64,000 nt of DNA, from positions 62,001 through 126,000 of the forward strand of contig JBGRQA010000007.1 in assembly GCA_041725895.1 (NCBI GenBank), read 5' to 3'. Under the pieces are notes generated by a model that saw only the letters and a list, made by a program, of their open reading frames with translations, had not been told where the DNA came from and searched no databases. Positions 10,044 to 19,523 of the stretch are shown here, one piece after another. The position numbers were made by a program, and so were the translations under genes. The first letter of the stretch is position 1. The number at the start of each line of letters is the position of its first letter. The stretch is from JBGRQA01 sp041725895. Its GTDB lineage: Bacteria > Bacteroidota > Bacteroidia > Bacteroidales > Marinifilaceae.

Positions 10044-11051
10044 TTACAAGTTCTCCCAATACCATTTACATGCCTCTTGTAAACCTTTCCTTATGTCGTA
10101 CTCCGGTTTGTATCCTAGTATACTTCTACCTTTTTCAATATTAGCTAATGAATGAGGGATATCTCCGGCCCTATTTTCTCCATAAACAGCATTTACTTCA
10201 GATATCTCCGAATCGTATTGGGATAAATATTCTCTAAGAATGTTAAACAACTCTGTCAAATTAGTCCTTTCTCCAAAAGCCACGTTGAAAACACTTTTAC
10301 TAGCCACTTCCACATTTTGTATATCCTCATATGAAGCAACAGCTGCGAGTTGATTCGCTTGAATAACATTATCGATATAAGTAAAGTCTCTAGAATATGA
10401 CCCATCTCCATTGATTTTAGGACTTTCGTGTGCCATTAATTGCAACACAAACTTTGGAATGACGGCAGCATAAGCACCATTAGGATCCTGTCTTCTTCCA
10501 AAAACATTAAAATAACGCAATCCAATTGTCTCAATTCCGTAAATATCCGTGAAATTTTTGGCAATAATTTCATCTGCATATTTAGTTATAGCGTATGGAG
10601 AAAGTGGGTTACCAATGATGTGTTCCACCTTTGGCATATTCTTAGAATCCCCATAGGTAGAAGAACTTGCAGCATAGACAAATCTTTTTACTCCTTCTTC
10701 CTTCGACGCAAATAGCATCTTAACAAATCCCCCAATATTTACATCCGTACTTGTCATTGGATCTTTTATTGATCTAGGAACAGAACCAAGCGCTGCCTGA
10801 TGCAATACATATTCACAACCATTAACTGATCTTATACAATCATCATAGTTTCGAATATCTCCTTCGATAAGTGAGAAACGTGGATTAGTAAAGGCTTTCT
10901 CAAGGTTTTCCCTTTTTCCTGTAGCGAAATTATCCAAACACACTACCTCATTATTTTGTTCTAATAACTGATCAACAAGATTGGAGCCGATAAAACCAGC
11001 TCCACCTGTAACCAATACTTTTGAATTTTCTATATATCTTCTATCGATCAT
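10044..11051 (-). CDS. tviC: UDP-N-acetylglucosamine(-uronate) 4-epimerase, TviC/WbpP type
   Basis: A 335-residue extended SDR enzyme. The NAD loop GGAGFIG is at residues 16-22, the catalytic Ser in AASSS at 128-131 and YAITK (Y153, K157). The GLRYFNVFGRRQDPNGAYAAV stretch near residue 180 (key residues R, F, G, R, Q, P) is typical of WbpP/TviC, which convert UDP-GlcNAc or UDP-GlcNAcA to the galacto form. Its ATG overlaps the stop of the dehydrogenase gene (TAATG at 11049-11053). With that dehydrogenase it should give UDP-GalNAcA, as in Vi antigen synthesis. Confidence 0.87.
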   Translation of the reverse strand: MIDRRYIENSKVLVTGGAGFIGSNLVDQLLEQNNEVVCLDNFATGKRENLEKAFTNPRFSLIEGDIRNYDDCIRSVNGCEYVLHQAALGSVPRSIKDPMTSTDVNIGGFVKMLFASKEEGVKRFVYAASSSTYGDSKNMPKVEHIIGNPLSPYAITKYADEIIAKNFTDIYGIETIGLRYFNVFGRRQDPNGAYAAVIPKFVLQLMAHESPKINGDGSYSRDFTYIDNVIQANQLAAVASYEDIQNVEVASKSVFNVAFGERTNLTELFNILREYLSQYDSEISEVNAVYGENRAGDIPHSLANIEKGRSILGYKPEYDIRKGLQEACKWYWENL

Positions 11052-12349
11052 TATAATCTTCCGTCTATCAATTCTTTACTCCAAATTCCTTTTATATCGT
11101 ATATAACAGCATCATTCCCGCTACGAATTGTAGTTAGGTCTATATCCCGAAATTCATTGTGAGCAACTGCCAATGTAACAGCATCATACTTTTTATCGAT
11201 GTACGAATCAACTAAATTCAATCCATATTCTTGCAATACTTCTTCTTTATTTGCCCATGGGTCAAAGACATCCACGTCACATCCGTATTCTTTCAATTCA
11301 TTAATCACATCGATGGCTTTTGTGTTCCGAATATCTGGACAATTTTCTTTGAATGTAACACCTAATACTAAAACATTACTACTACGCACTGTATGCCCTT
11401 TGGCAATCATTTTCTTCACTATTTGGGATGCCACCCAAGCCCCCATACCATCATTCATTCGCCGACCAGCTAATATAATTTCTGGATTATAACCAGTTTC
11501 CTGGGCTTTCTGAGCTAAATAATAGGGATCAACACCAATACAATGTCCGCCTACTAATCCTGGAGTAAATGGCAAAAAATTCCATTTAGTGGAAGCAGCT
11601 TTTAACACATCTTTAGTATCAATTCCTAAATTGGTAAAAATTTTAGCCAATTCGTTTACAAAAGCAATATTAATATCACGCTGCGAATTTTCAATAACTT
11701 TCGCTGCTTCAGCCACTTTAATTGTGGGTGCCAAATGAGTTCCTGCAACAATAACAGACTGATACAACTCATCAACTTTCTGACCAATTTCAGGGGTAGA
11801 ACCTGAAGTTACTTTTTTTATCTTGGTTACGGTGTGTTGCTTGTCGCCGGGATTGATTCTTTCTGGTGAATATCCCACAAAGAAATCAAAATTAAATTTC
11901 ATACCAGAAGTTATCTCTAGAACCGGAACACAATCCTCTTCGGTGGCACCAGGATATACAGTTGATTCATAAATAACAATATCACCGCGCTTAAGAACAG
12001 AACCCACTGTTTCGCTAGCTTTCACCAACGGAGTTAAAACCGGACGGTTATTTTTATCTGTTGGCGTAGGAACAGTAACAATAAAATAGTTACATCTAGC
12101 GATTTGTTCCTTTTCTTTAGTTAAAAACAATCCATTATAATTACCATTAACGGGGTTTTCTTTGGCAAGAACGGATTGCAAATTACAATCAGCAACCTCC
12201 AAAGTTGAATCATGTCCCATGTTTAGTTCATCCACCCTAGCCTGATTTATATCATAACCAACGACCGGGAATTTTTTGGCAAACTCAACTGCTAAAGGTA
12301 AGCCAACATAGCCCAAGCCTATAACCGCTATACGTATTTCTTTACTCAT
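11051..12349 (-). CDS. tviB: UDP-N-acetylhexosamine 6-dehydrogenase, TviB/WbpO type
   Basis: A 432-residue nucleotide-sugar dehydrogenase that oxidises C6 of a UDP-HexNAc to a uronic acid with two NAD. Visible are the N-terminal NAD loop GLGYVG (11-16), the SPERINPGDK motif (161-170) and the catalytic cysteine C270 in GGHCIGVDPYYL. The DIRNTKAIDVI segment of the C-terminal UDP domain is also present. It is closer to TviB/VipA than to UDP-glucose dehydrogenases by these motifs. It sits just after a 107-nt gap from the Wzz-like gene and is coupled to tviC. Confidence 0.88.
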   Translation of the reverse strand: MSKEIRIAVIGLGYVGLPLAVEFAKKFPVVGYDINQARVDELNMGHDSTLEVADCNLQSVLAKENPVNGNYNGLFLTKEKEQIARCNYFIVTVPTPTDKNNRPVLTPLVKASETVGSVLKRGDIVIYESTVYPGATEEDCVPVLEITSGMKFNFDFFVGYSPERINPGDKQHTVTKIKKVTSGSTPEIGQKVDELYQSVIVAGTHLAPTIKVAEAAKVIENSQRDINIAFVNELAKIFTNLGIDTKDVLKAASTKWNFLPFTPGLVGGHCIGVDPYYLAQKAQETGYNPEIILAGRRMNDGMGAWVASQIVKKMIAKGHTVRSSNVLVLGVTFKENCPDIRNTKAIDVINELKEYGCDVDVFDPWANKEEVLQEYGLNLVDSYIDKKYDAVTLAVAHNEFRDIDLTTIRSGNDAVIYDIKGIWSKELIDGRL

Positions 12350-12456
12350 GCTTTGATTATTGTTATTTTCTTTATTGATATATAAATTTCATCAAGGAAA
12401 CTCAAACTATCTTCTGCTAACATTTAGTTTTCAAAAACTTTGACAAATAAAACAAA

Positions 12457-13575
12457 TTAGAAATCTTCCTCAAACCATTTATCTTTAATCCCTGCCAAAA
12501 ACTCCTTACCAAACACTATTCCAATGCCAACAAACCCTCCCAAAACAGTCCAAAGGATAAGAATCATCGAACGCTTGGGTTTAGATTTATCAATAGGGAT
12601 GCTCACAGGTTCCAGAATTGTAAACACTGGAGTATCCTCCTTCACTTGAATACGTTGACTCTCTAACTGCTTAGCCAATTCTGAGTACACACCATAAACC
12701 ATGTTATATTCTGCCTGCAAGCGCTCAAGCTCTGCTTGAGCAACAGCTGTTGAAACATTGCGATTCCGATCACGAAACTGAGCCAATTTTTGCTGTACAA
12801 TTTCAAAATCTTTCTGCTTCTCTACATAACGTTCTTCAACGAAAGCCAATTGGTCCTTTGCTTTTTTGCTTTTAAACTCGATAATAGAATTTTGCAACAA
12901 CTCCTGCGCCTTTTGTGCTAACTGAGCAGCAGCCAAAGCTTCCGGCATACGAGCTGAAAGCGACACATAGCCATCTTTATCGTTAACGTTCAAACTTAAT
13001 TGAGCTGATAAGATTTTAATAAGTTTTTTCTCACCTAAAGATATAGATAAAAGTTGTCGATTATCGGGCATTAACTGTTTATCAAATTCACCCCCCCCCT
13101 TAATAGTGCTGATAATCAAGCCAGGTAGACCAATGGTGTATTTTTTGACATACCCTAACACACTGGGCTTAGAAAGTTCGAGATAGTACTGTGCAAAACT
13201 CACAGGTTGCTCCTGGCCATTAACAGTGAGTTGCGTTTGCATCATCGCCTTTTGAAAAGGGATACTACTTACAATTTTAGGATACAAGGTGGGGGGAATC
13301 TCTCCACCACTACCCATACTACCCAAATTAATACCAGCCATAGCGGCCAATCCACCAAGGCTACCACCCAGCTTCTTGCCACCTGCCGCTTGAGGCATCA
13401 TCGTTGTGGAAGCGGTGTACTCCTTAGGACTTAAGATCGCTACAATCAAACCGACCACCATGAAGATAATAGTAGTGTGAATTACAGTACGACGTCCATT
13501 CCATAGGGTTTTCGCTAACCGTATCAAATCTAATTCATCCTCTTGAGTTGTATTAATGTCTTTTACCTCATTCAT
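12457..13575 (-). CDS. Wzz-like polysaccharide chain-length determinant
   Basis: A 372-residue polysaccharide co-polymerase. It has a short cytosolic N-terminus, TM1 at about residues 34-52, a Gly/Met-rich stretch near 75-95, a long periplasmic coiled coil (about 240-310) and a Pro-rich entry (LEPVSIPIDKSKP) into TM2 near 340-360. There is no BY-kinase domain, so it resembles a Wzz rather than Wzc. It should set polymer length and contact the Wza-like exporter. A run of C residues near 13091-13098 codes for two glycines and is a possible slippage point. Confidence 0.85.
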   Translation of the reverse strand: MNEVKDINTTQEDELDLIRLAKTLWNGRRTVIHTTIIFMVVGLIVAILSPKEYTASTTMMPQAAGGKKLGGSLGGLAAMAGINLGSMGSGGEIPPTLYPKIVSSIPFQKAMMQTQLTVNGQEQPVSFAQYYLELSKPSVLGYVKKYTIGLPGLIISTIKGGGEFDKQLMPDNRQLLSISLGEKKLIKILSAQLSLNVNDKDGYVSLSARMPEALAAAQLAQKAQELLQNSIIEFKSKKAKDQLAFVEERYVEKQKDFEIVQQKLAQFRDRNRNVSTAVAQAELERLQAEYNMVYGVYSELAKQLESQRIQVKEDTPVFTILEPVSIPIDKSKPKRSMILILWTVLGGFVGIGIVFGKEFLAGIKDKWFEEDF

Positions 13576-14186
13576 TTTAGTATTCAGTTATCTATTATAA
13601 GTTATCATTTGTCAATTCACAATTAATAATGGACAAATGACATAATTTTCAAAATACGATCCAAGTTACATTTAACAGGCCAACACAATATTGGGTTGGC
13701 CAACACTCTTTATCTATTCGTCAGTTCTTTAAACGTATTAAAACTTAACGACACAACTTCTTACCTAATTCATCGCATTTATGAATCATTTCTTCTACTT
13801 TATACGCTTTAATATCCCATTCTGCACTTCCAACTGAAATTCAGTTTCAAATTAAGAGGCATTTGCTACCACAAGAAACCACACAAAATCATTTTTATTT
13901 TCCTTGCTGCCACACTAACACTCAACATTACCACAAACTATTAGAAGACCTTATAAATTGACAACCTAATTCAAAAAATTCTTTTCAGGAAAAATCATAG
14001 TGAGTTGACCGAGCTAGCCTAAATACAATCAAACAAATTAAAAGATCCTTATAACTTTCATTATACATTTATCAATCCCTACGAGCGAATGCGTTTTTCG
14101 TAATTAAGTCCCAGAAGTGTTTCCGTACCTTAATTATTATAAGTTAAACCAACTCCAACAACAACAACAAGATCAGATACATCATT
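13576..14186. other. Gene-free 611-bp gap between wza-like and wzz-like genes
   Basis: No convincing gene is visible. Two inverted repeats lie close to the wzz-like start: TCATTTGTC (13605-13613) with GACAAATGA (13632-13640), and GGCCAAC (13678-13684) with GTTGGCC (13695-13701). The second overlaps a perfect 10-nt palindrome GTTGGCCAAC (13695-13704). Neither has a T-run on the minus strand, so they look more like regulatory or mRNA-structure elements than terminators. The long gap suggests the 13575 gene has its own control, but no clear TAnnTTTG promoter was found. Confidence 0.4.
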
Positions 14187-16616
14187 TTATCTCGTCGCTA
14201 CTGCAACAGCAGTTATCAAACTCGCCAAAGTAGAAGCAAAAGCCATCCATCGGGTGGCTGCGGCTGCTTTATCGACCTCCGGTTTGGCAGGAACTATGAT
14301 CTCACAACCGGGTTCTATCCTGGGATATTTCCTCCAAAACAACACCCCCTTGGTCGCAGAAGTGGTTCCATTGGCATACAAAACATAAGTCTTGGATTTT
14401 TTTGCATCATCAGCAAACCCCCCACTCTGGTAGATATAATTTTTTAATCGCAAGCCCTTACGACAGGTCAGTGCCACTGGACTGAGCACTGCTCCAGACA
14501 CCTTCACCGTTTGCATTCGGGATGGGATTAGGATCTGGTCCCCATCCTCCACAAAAATATCCTTATCACCTCCTGGTTGCTGCAAAATCTCATCCAACTG
14601 AATCCCCACAACCGTATAATCTATCTTCTTAACATCCTCTTCATCCAGAGTAGTATCTCTTTTGGCCAACTCAACTCTTGCCTCATACTCGGCCTCACTC
14701 AGTTCAACCTTCCTTCTCAGAGAAGCACCACGAACATAAGCTTCAGGCGTCACCCAACCTGCACGTTTGATCACCTCGGATAGTCGCTCTTGCTTCCGGG
14801 TAATTCCATATACCCCTGCATACTTCACTTCCCCTTCCAACATCACCGTTCCCTGGGGACGAAACCCCGGTGCCTGCCGAATGTACACATGATCAAAAGG
14901 CATCAGTTCAAAATTGGCATCCTCATCCGCCAACTTCAAATCACGGTCCACAGAAAACTGATAGGTATGCAGTAGCTGAGATCCCAATTGAGATGCCTCA
15001 TCATAACTCAATCGACGAGCCACCTCGATACCACTTACATCAGCATTCTCCTTAAACCCTCCTGCCTGAAAGATTAGATCCTTCAACAGCATGTGCTCCG
15101 AAAAAGCATAAGTTCCCTGGAACTGCACCTCTCCAAAAACCTCAACAGTTCGGGCTTCACGCATCTCAAAAATAGAGGAAATTTGCACCCGATCCTCCCG
15201 CTGCAACTCCACATCAGCTTTTCCCGCCAACACATCCTTCACGGAAAAAGAGATGGTCTCCATACTCATATCCTTTTTCTTTCTAGTAATCACACCTCGC
15301 TCCAAAAAGGCTTCCTCCTTCACCCCTTCGGCACGATCCAAAAGATCAGAAAGCAATCCTCCATCATTCAACTCGTAATCACCAGGACGATAAACAGCAC
15401 CCTCAACGCTTACACGGTTATCGAAACGATCAGCAATCACACCCGCAACAAGTGAATCTCCACTTTGCAAAACGACCCTATCAAAATCATCTGCAACGAC
15501 ATCCTTAAAACTCAAGGTTCTACTATTGTTTCGATACAAATCCACCCGATGGGTATAAGCTTTCTCAGCGAACCCTCCGGCATACCGAATCAAATCAGAG
15601 ACTTTTTCCCCCTCTTTGGCTTCATAAACACCCTGGCGCTTAAACTCACCTCCAACACTTACGCGCAAACCATAGGGACGAACCAAAACCACATCCATAT
15701 CACGCAACTGAACATTATCATCTGTAATTCCATCAATCAAATAACTATACACATCAATAGAGCGATAAATCACACCATCCCGAATCACATCAATCCGACG
15801 GAAAGATCCTGTTGAATTCGGACCTCCTGCCAAATACAAGGCATTAAAGGCTGAAGCAGTAGCTGGCAAAGTATAAGTCCCGGGAACATAAACCTCTCCA
15901 ATTACATTCACATTAATTCCTTTCAACTGCCCCAAACTTACTTCAGCAAAAGTATTCGGATGTTCTCCCTGCATCCCATTATAGATGGACACCAAACGCT
16001 TTTGAATTCTACTCACAACCTCTTTAAAGGGCAATCCTCCTACATGAACCGGCCCCAGATCAGGAATCTGAATCATTCCGTTGCGCTCCACCTGCAAGGT
16101 GTAAGTTTGCTGAGAAGCCCCATAGACATTGATCACAACCTCATCTCCATTACCAAGGGCGTAATTATCAGAAACAGGAACATTAACATTGGGTGCAAAA
16201 CTCAAGTTTTCCGTATTAAAAAACTGAAAACCAAAAACATTCAACTCCTCCTCTTCCTCTTCAAGTTCGAATTCTGCTTTTTGCGAAAACTCCTCCTCTT
16301 TATTCAACAATTCTTCCTCCTCAATCCCCTTCATAAGCGTGGAATCACCCCGACTGGACCATTTCAAAGCTTCAATTCGACGACGCATCTGGTCGATCTG
16401 TTGCTGGGTGGCTCCCTTGGCACGGGCCAATGCAATGGCTTCCTCCACTCCCAATCCCCGCTTTTCCATCTCTGCTAACATCTTTTTAATCTGCTCATCA
16501 CTCATCTGATTCACATCCACAGAAGCAGGATTCACCTGGGGATTTTGAGACCACACCCTTGGAGCAAACAATATGAATCCCACAAAAAACAAAACTCTTA
16601 ACACTCTAAATTTCAT
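14187..16616 (-). CDS. Outer-membrane polysaccharide export protein, Wza-like with SLBB repeats
   Basis: A large (809-residue) exporter. It has a signal peptide (to about residue 24, cut near WSQ), a Gln/Glu-rich helical linker (30-130), and a Poly_export domain near 145-235 (YALGNGDEVVINVYG, IQIPDLGPVHVGG). About five or six SLBB beta-grasp repeats follow (for example VNVIGEVYVPGTYTLP), then a final hydrophobic segment. It is about twice the length of E. coli Wza (379 residues) because of extra SLBB copies, which is common in Bacteroidota. The ATG at 16616 is preferred over GTG at 16625. It should form the export channel for the polymer. Confidence 0.88.
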   Translation of the reverse strand: MKFRVLRVLFFVGFILFAPRVWSQNPQVNPASVDVNQMSDEQIKKMLAEMEKRGLGVEEAIALARAKGATQQQIDQMRRRIEALKWSSRGDSTLMKGIEEEELLNKEEEFSQKAEFELEEEEEELNVFGFQFFNTENLSFAPNVNVPVSDNYALGNGDEVVINVYGASQQTYTLQVERNGMIQIPDLGPVHVGGLPFKEVVSRIQKRLVSIYNGMQGEHPNTFAEVSLGQLKGINVNVIGEVYVPGTYTLPATASAFNALYLAGGPNSTGSFRRIDVIRDGVIYRSIDVYSYLIDGITDDNVQLRDMDVVLVRPYGLRVSVGGEFKRQGVYEAKEGEKVSDLIRYAGGFAEKAYTHRVDLYRNNSRTLSFKDVVADDFDRVVLQSGDSLVAGVIADRFDNRVSVEGAVYRPGDYELNDGGLLSDLLDRAEGVKEEAFLERGVITRKKKDMSMETISFSVKDVLAGKADVELQREDRVQISSIFEMREARTVEVFGEVQFQGTYAFSEHMLLKDLIFQAGGFKENADVSGIEVARRLSYDEASQLGSQLLHTYQFSVDRDLKLADEDANFELMPFDHVYIRQAPGFRPQGTVMLEGEVKYAGVYGITRKQERLSEVIKRAGWVTPEAYVRGASLRRKVELSEAEYEARVELAKRDTTLDEEDVKKIDYTVVGIQLDEILQQPGGDKDIFVEDGDQILIPSRMQTVKVSGAVLSPVALTCRKGLRLKNYIYQSGGFADDAKKSKTYVLYANGTTSATKGVLFWRKYPRIEPGCEIIVPAKPEVDKAAAATRWMAFASTLASLITAVAVATR

Positions 16617-16736
16617 CAATTCCACTAATTTAATTCAACTCGAGAAGCAGTGCATTCATAAAAACACAACCATAAGTCATCCTTTAAAATATGGCCAATC
16701 ACTTCCAATTACTGACTAAAGGAAAAATTCAATGTG

Positions 16737-16744
16737 CAAATTTA
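16737..16744 (-). promoter_or_regulatory. Possible -7 box for the wza-like gene
   Basis: On the minus strand this reads TAAATTTG, a match to the Bacteroidota -7 consensus TAnnTTTG, about 120 nt before the wza-like start. No TTTG -33 box is seen at normal spacing, so support is weak. The rest of the 16617-16890 gap shows no gene. Confidence 0.3.
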
Positions 16745-16890
16745 AAAAACTATTTGATTTATTACTTTTTTTATGCTTAGTATTTCCGCTTTTTATCAAA
16801 ACACACAAACCTTTCCAGTGAGTTTGCAATTATAGATCCTTTTTCAGAAAAACAAATGTGTCAAATCTGCCATTTTCGTCTCTACCTTTC

Positions 16891-16924
16891 AAAAAAAAGA
16901 CTGTCCCTACATAAAAGAACAGTC
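16891..16924 (-). terminator. Rho-independent terminator after the FlaA1-like gene
   Basis: On the minus strand the stem arms GACTGTTC and GGACAGTC (one mismatch) surround a 10-nt loop and are followed by eight T. It lies 24 nt after the stop at 16948 and separates that gene from the wza-like gene, which then needs its own promoter. Confidence 0.75.
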
Positions 16925-16947
16925 AAAATACAAAAAGACTCCTAACA

Positions 16948-18897
16948 TCACCCAAACAACCCCTTTATTTCCTGCAATTCAACATCCTCCTCTAACTGAG
17001 CTTTATTGAATTCCTTATCCAATTGTTCATAAACTGAATTTTTGGAGGTGAATTCAGGCACCATCGCTTTCATGTGTCGCACAATATTGAAATTATCTCT
17101 TTCTTCCAACAACTCAGAAAATCGTTCAATATCCTCCACAACCTGGGCATGAGAATAGCGCCGCACCTTTGCAATCATAATCCGTGGATGCTTCGTTGGG
17201 ATGGTATTCTCTTTTACATTTAACAGCTCCTCATACAACTTTTCACCAGGTCGCAAACCAGTAAAATTGATATGAATATCAACACCCAACTTTAAACCTG
17301 AAAGCTTAATCATTTTCTTGGCTAAATCCACTATTTTAACGGATTTCCCCATATCAAAAATAAATATCTTTCCCCCTTTTCCAATTGCTGCAGCTTGCAA
17401 TACCAACTGACAAGCTTCGGGAATGGTCATGAAATAACGGGTGATTTCAGGATGCGTTACAGTAACAGGTCCGCCCTTATCAATTTGGGTTTTAAATCGC
17501 GGGATCACAGAACCATTGGACCCCAAAACATTTCCAAATCTTGTAGTTATATAATGAGTCGGACACCCCGGATAATTCAGGGATTGAGTATAAATTTCCG
17601 CAATTCTTTTGGATGCACCCATAACATTGGTAGGATTCACCGCCTTATCCGTTGAAACCATAACAAATCGCTCCACACCAAACTCCATAGAAAGGTCAGC
17701 CACATTTTTAGTCCCGAAAACATTGGTCTTAACAGCTTCAGAAGGATTGTTCTCCATCATGGGCACATGCTTATAAGCAGCAGCATGATAAACAATCTGA
17801 GGTCGAAGCACTTCGAATAGCTTCCTCATACGCTCCTCATCACGCACGTCACCAATTACGATTTCATAATCAAAGAAATCGTACTCCTCACGCAAAGCAA
17901 GCTCGATATCATACAAGGGCGATTCCGCCTGATCAAAAAGAACTATTTTCCCCGGAGAAAAGCGAGCAACCTGACGAACCATCTCGCTACCTATAGAGCC
18001 TGCTGCCCCAGTAACCAACACCACCTTCCCTTTTATCTGGGCACTTATCTGATCCCAATCCAAATGAATCGGCTCCCGCTCCAGCAAATCTTCAATCTTC
18101 ACCTTTTTGATATGCCGTACACTCAACTCTCCATTCACCCAACTTTCAAACTGAGGAACCTCCCATACTTTTATATTGTGATTTAAGCAAACTTCTATAA
18201 CTTCCCGCTTACGATCCAACCCTACCCCTTTTTTGGCTATAATCACATTGTCGACATCAAACTTACGGAAAATACTCTCAAGAGAATCTGTCCCAAAAAT
18301 CTTTACTCCCTCAAGTTTTCTACCCACCTTTTGGTTGTGATGATCAATGAAACAAACGATATTGTTTTTAGAGTCGGCACTACTATCCAATGCATGTTTG
18401 GCCATCAAACCATACTCATCACTACCATAAATGACGACATTTTGAACCACCCCGGAGTGGGAAAGATATTTATAGTAAAAAGCTTTTACTAAAATCCGAG
18501 ACATCGTCATGATAAAAACAAGTGCAATGTACTCAATTCCAAGAATAGAAAAGGGTATCATGAATCGTCCAGCGCCAAATAGAAAACCTGCACCATTTAA
18601 TATAGCAAAAAGAAATGATCCTGCAGAAACAACAAGGAAAATACGTTCAGCATCTTTAGCGCTCGTATACCTCACAATTCCGCTATAGGTACCCCCAATT
18701 AAAAAACTTATCCCTCTTCCTACCATGACAAGAGGGACAAAAAAATAAGCTGAGTGCAAATTAATTGCCTCAATTTCAAAATTAAAACGCAACAAGTATG
18801 CTACTACAATAGAAGCAAAACTGATAAACATATCAATCACAAATACAATCCACCGAGGTGTGTTCCGCTCAAAAATCCGATCTTTAGATAGGTTCAT
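16948..18897 (-). CDS. Membrane-anchored UDP-HexNAc 4,6-dehydratase, FlaA1/WbpM type
   Basis: A 649-residue enzyme of the CapD/WbpM group. Four N-terminal transmembrane helices (about 15-135) are followed by a CoA-binding-like Rossmann domain (150-250) and the catalytic SDR domain from 290. The NAD loop TGAAGSIG is at 296-303, and STDK (415-418) and M426...K430 (in NPTNVMGASK) are the catalytic residues. The Met in place of Tyr of YxxxK is the known hallmark of these dehydratases. It converts UDP-GlcNAc to a 4-keto-6-deoxy sugar, a likely first step of repeat-unit or initiating-sugar synthesis. It has its own terminator and a candidate promoter. Confidence 0.9.
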   Translation of the reverse strand: MNLSKDRIFERNTPRWIVFVIDMFISFASIVVAYLLRFNFEIEAINLHSAYFFVPLVMVGRGISFLIGGTYSGIVRYTSAKDAERIFLVVSAGSFLFAILNGAGFLFGAGRFMIPFSILGIEYIALVFIMTMSRILVKAFYYKYLSHSGVVQNVVIYGSDEYGLMAKHALDSSADSKNNIVCFIDHHNQKVGRKLEGVKIFGTDSLESIFRKFDVDNVIIAKKGVGLDRKREVIEVCLNHNIKVWEVPQFESWVNGELSVRHIKKVKIEDLLEREPIHLDWDQISAQIKGKVVLVTGAAGSIGSEMVRQVARFSPGKIVLFDQAESPLYDIELALREEYDFFDYEIVIGDVRDEERMRKLFEVLRPQIVYHAAAYKHVPMMENNPSEAVKTNVFGTKNVADLSMEFGVERFVMVSTDKAVNPTNVMGASKRIAEIYTQSLNYPGCPTHYITTRFGNVLGSNGSVIPRFKTQIDKGGPVTVTHPEITRYFMTIPEACQLVLQAAAIGKGGKIFIFDMGKSVKIVDLAKKMIKLSGLKLGVDIHINFTGLRPGEKLYEELLNVKENTIPTKHPRIMIAKVRRYSHAQVVEDIERFSELLEERDNFNIVRHMKAMVPEFTSKNSVYEQLDKEFNKAQLEEDVELQEIKGLFG

Positions 18898-18975
18898 TGG
18901 TAGTAATTTTTAATGTGTAGTAGTAGATCTATCAATACTCTTTAGAGTATACTTAAGACAGATTCATCTGCTCAG

Positions 18976-19006
18976 CAAATTTAAAACCATTTTTCGCCAA
19001 TAGCAA
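18976..19006 (-). promoter_or_regulatory. Candidate promoter for the FlaA1-like gene
   Basis: On the minus strand a TTG (19004-19006) is followed after about 20 nt by TAAATTTG (18976-18983). This fits the Bacteroidota sigma-factor pattern (TTTG, 19-20 nt, TAnnTTTG). The start site would be near 18970, giving a leader of about 70 nt before the ATG at 18897. The rest of 18898-19345 shows no gene. Confidence 0.42.
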
Positions 19007-19345
19007 CTGTCAAAACTGTCAAATAAAATCTCTAATCCAAATATGATTCCTATTCACCTGTATAATACAACCTTTAATCAATAGAAATCTTTGCAACTCC
19101 TTTTACTCAGATGACAAACACCGAGAATGGTTGCGTCATTCCAACACTTCTTATATCAGAAAACAATTCATTACATAAAGAAAATCAGATAAAAAAAAAC
19201 ATACAACAAAGCATTAATCATTACGACTTCCCACATTCAAGCCCCCAGCAGATCACTAACAAAACATAATTATCAGAGAAACACCGTACATTAATAAATA
19301 TTACACACAAAAAATTCCTAAATCCTCCCCTAACTACGGTCGCAA

Positions 19346-19380
19346 CAAAAAAGCCGCAAATTAAAACTTACGGCTTTTAT
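19346..19380 (-). terminator. Rho-independent terminator after serine dehydratase
   Basis: Minus-strand stem AAAAGCCG/CGGCTTTT with a loop of about 16 nt, ending in a run of T. It lies about 145 nt beyond the stop at 19524, with no gene in between. Confidence 0.7.
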
Positions 19381-19523
19381 TTAAATTTGATTGAGAAAAG
19401 TAAAATATCTATATCTCTAAGAACAACTCCTTCTTTTCAACAAGAAAATTGAAAAAACAACTAGAAATTCAGATTCCCAAACGAAATTAAAATCTTCCCA
19501 AAAAATTCGCACTTCACATACTA

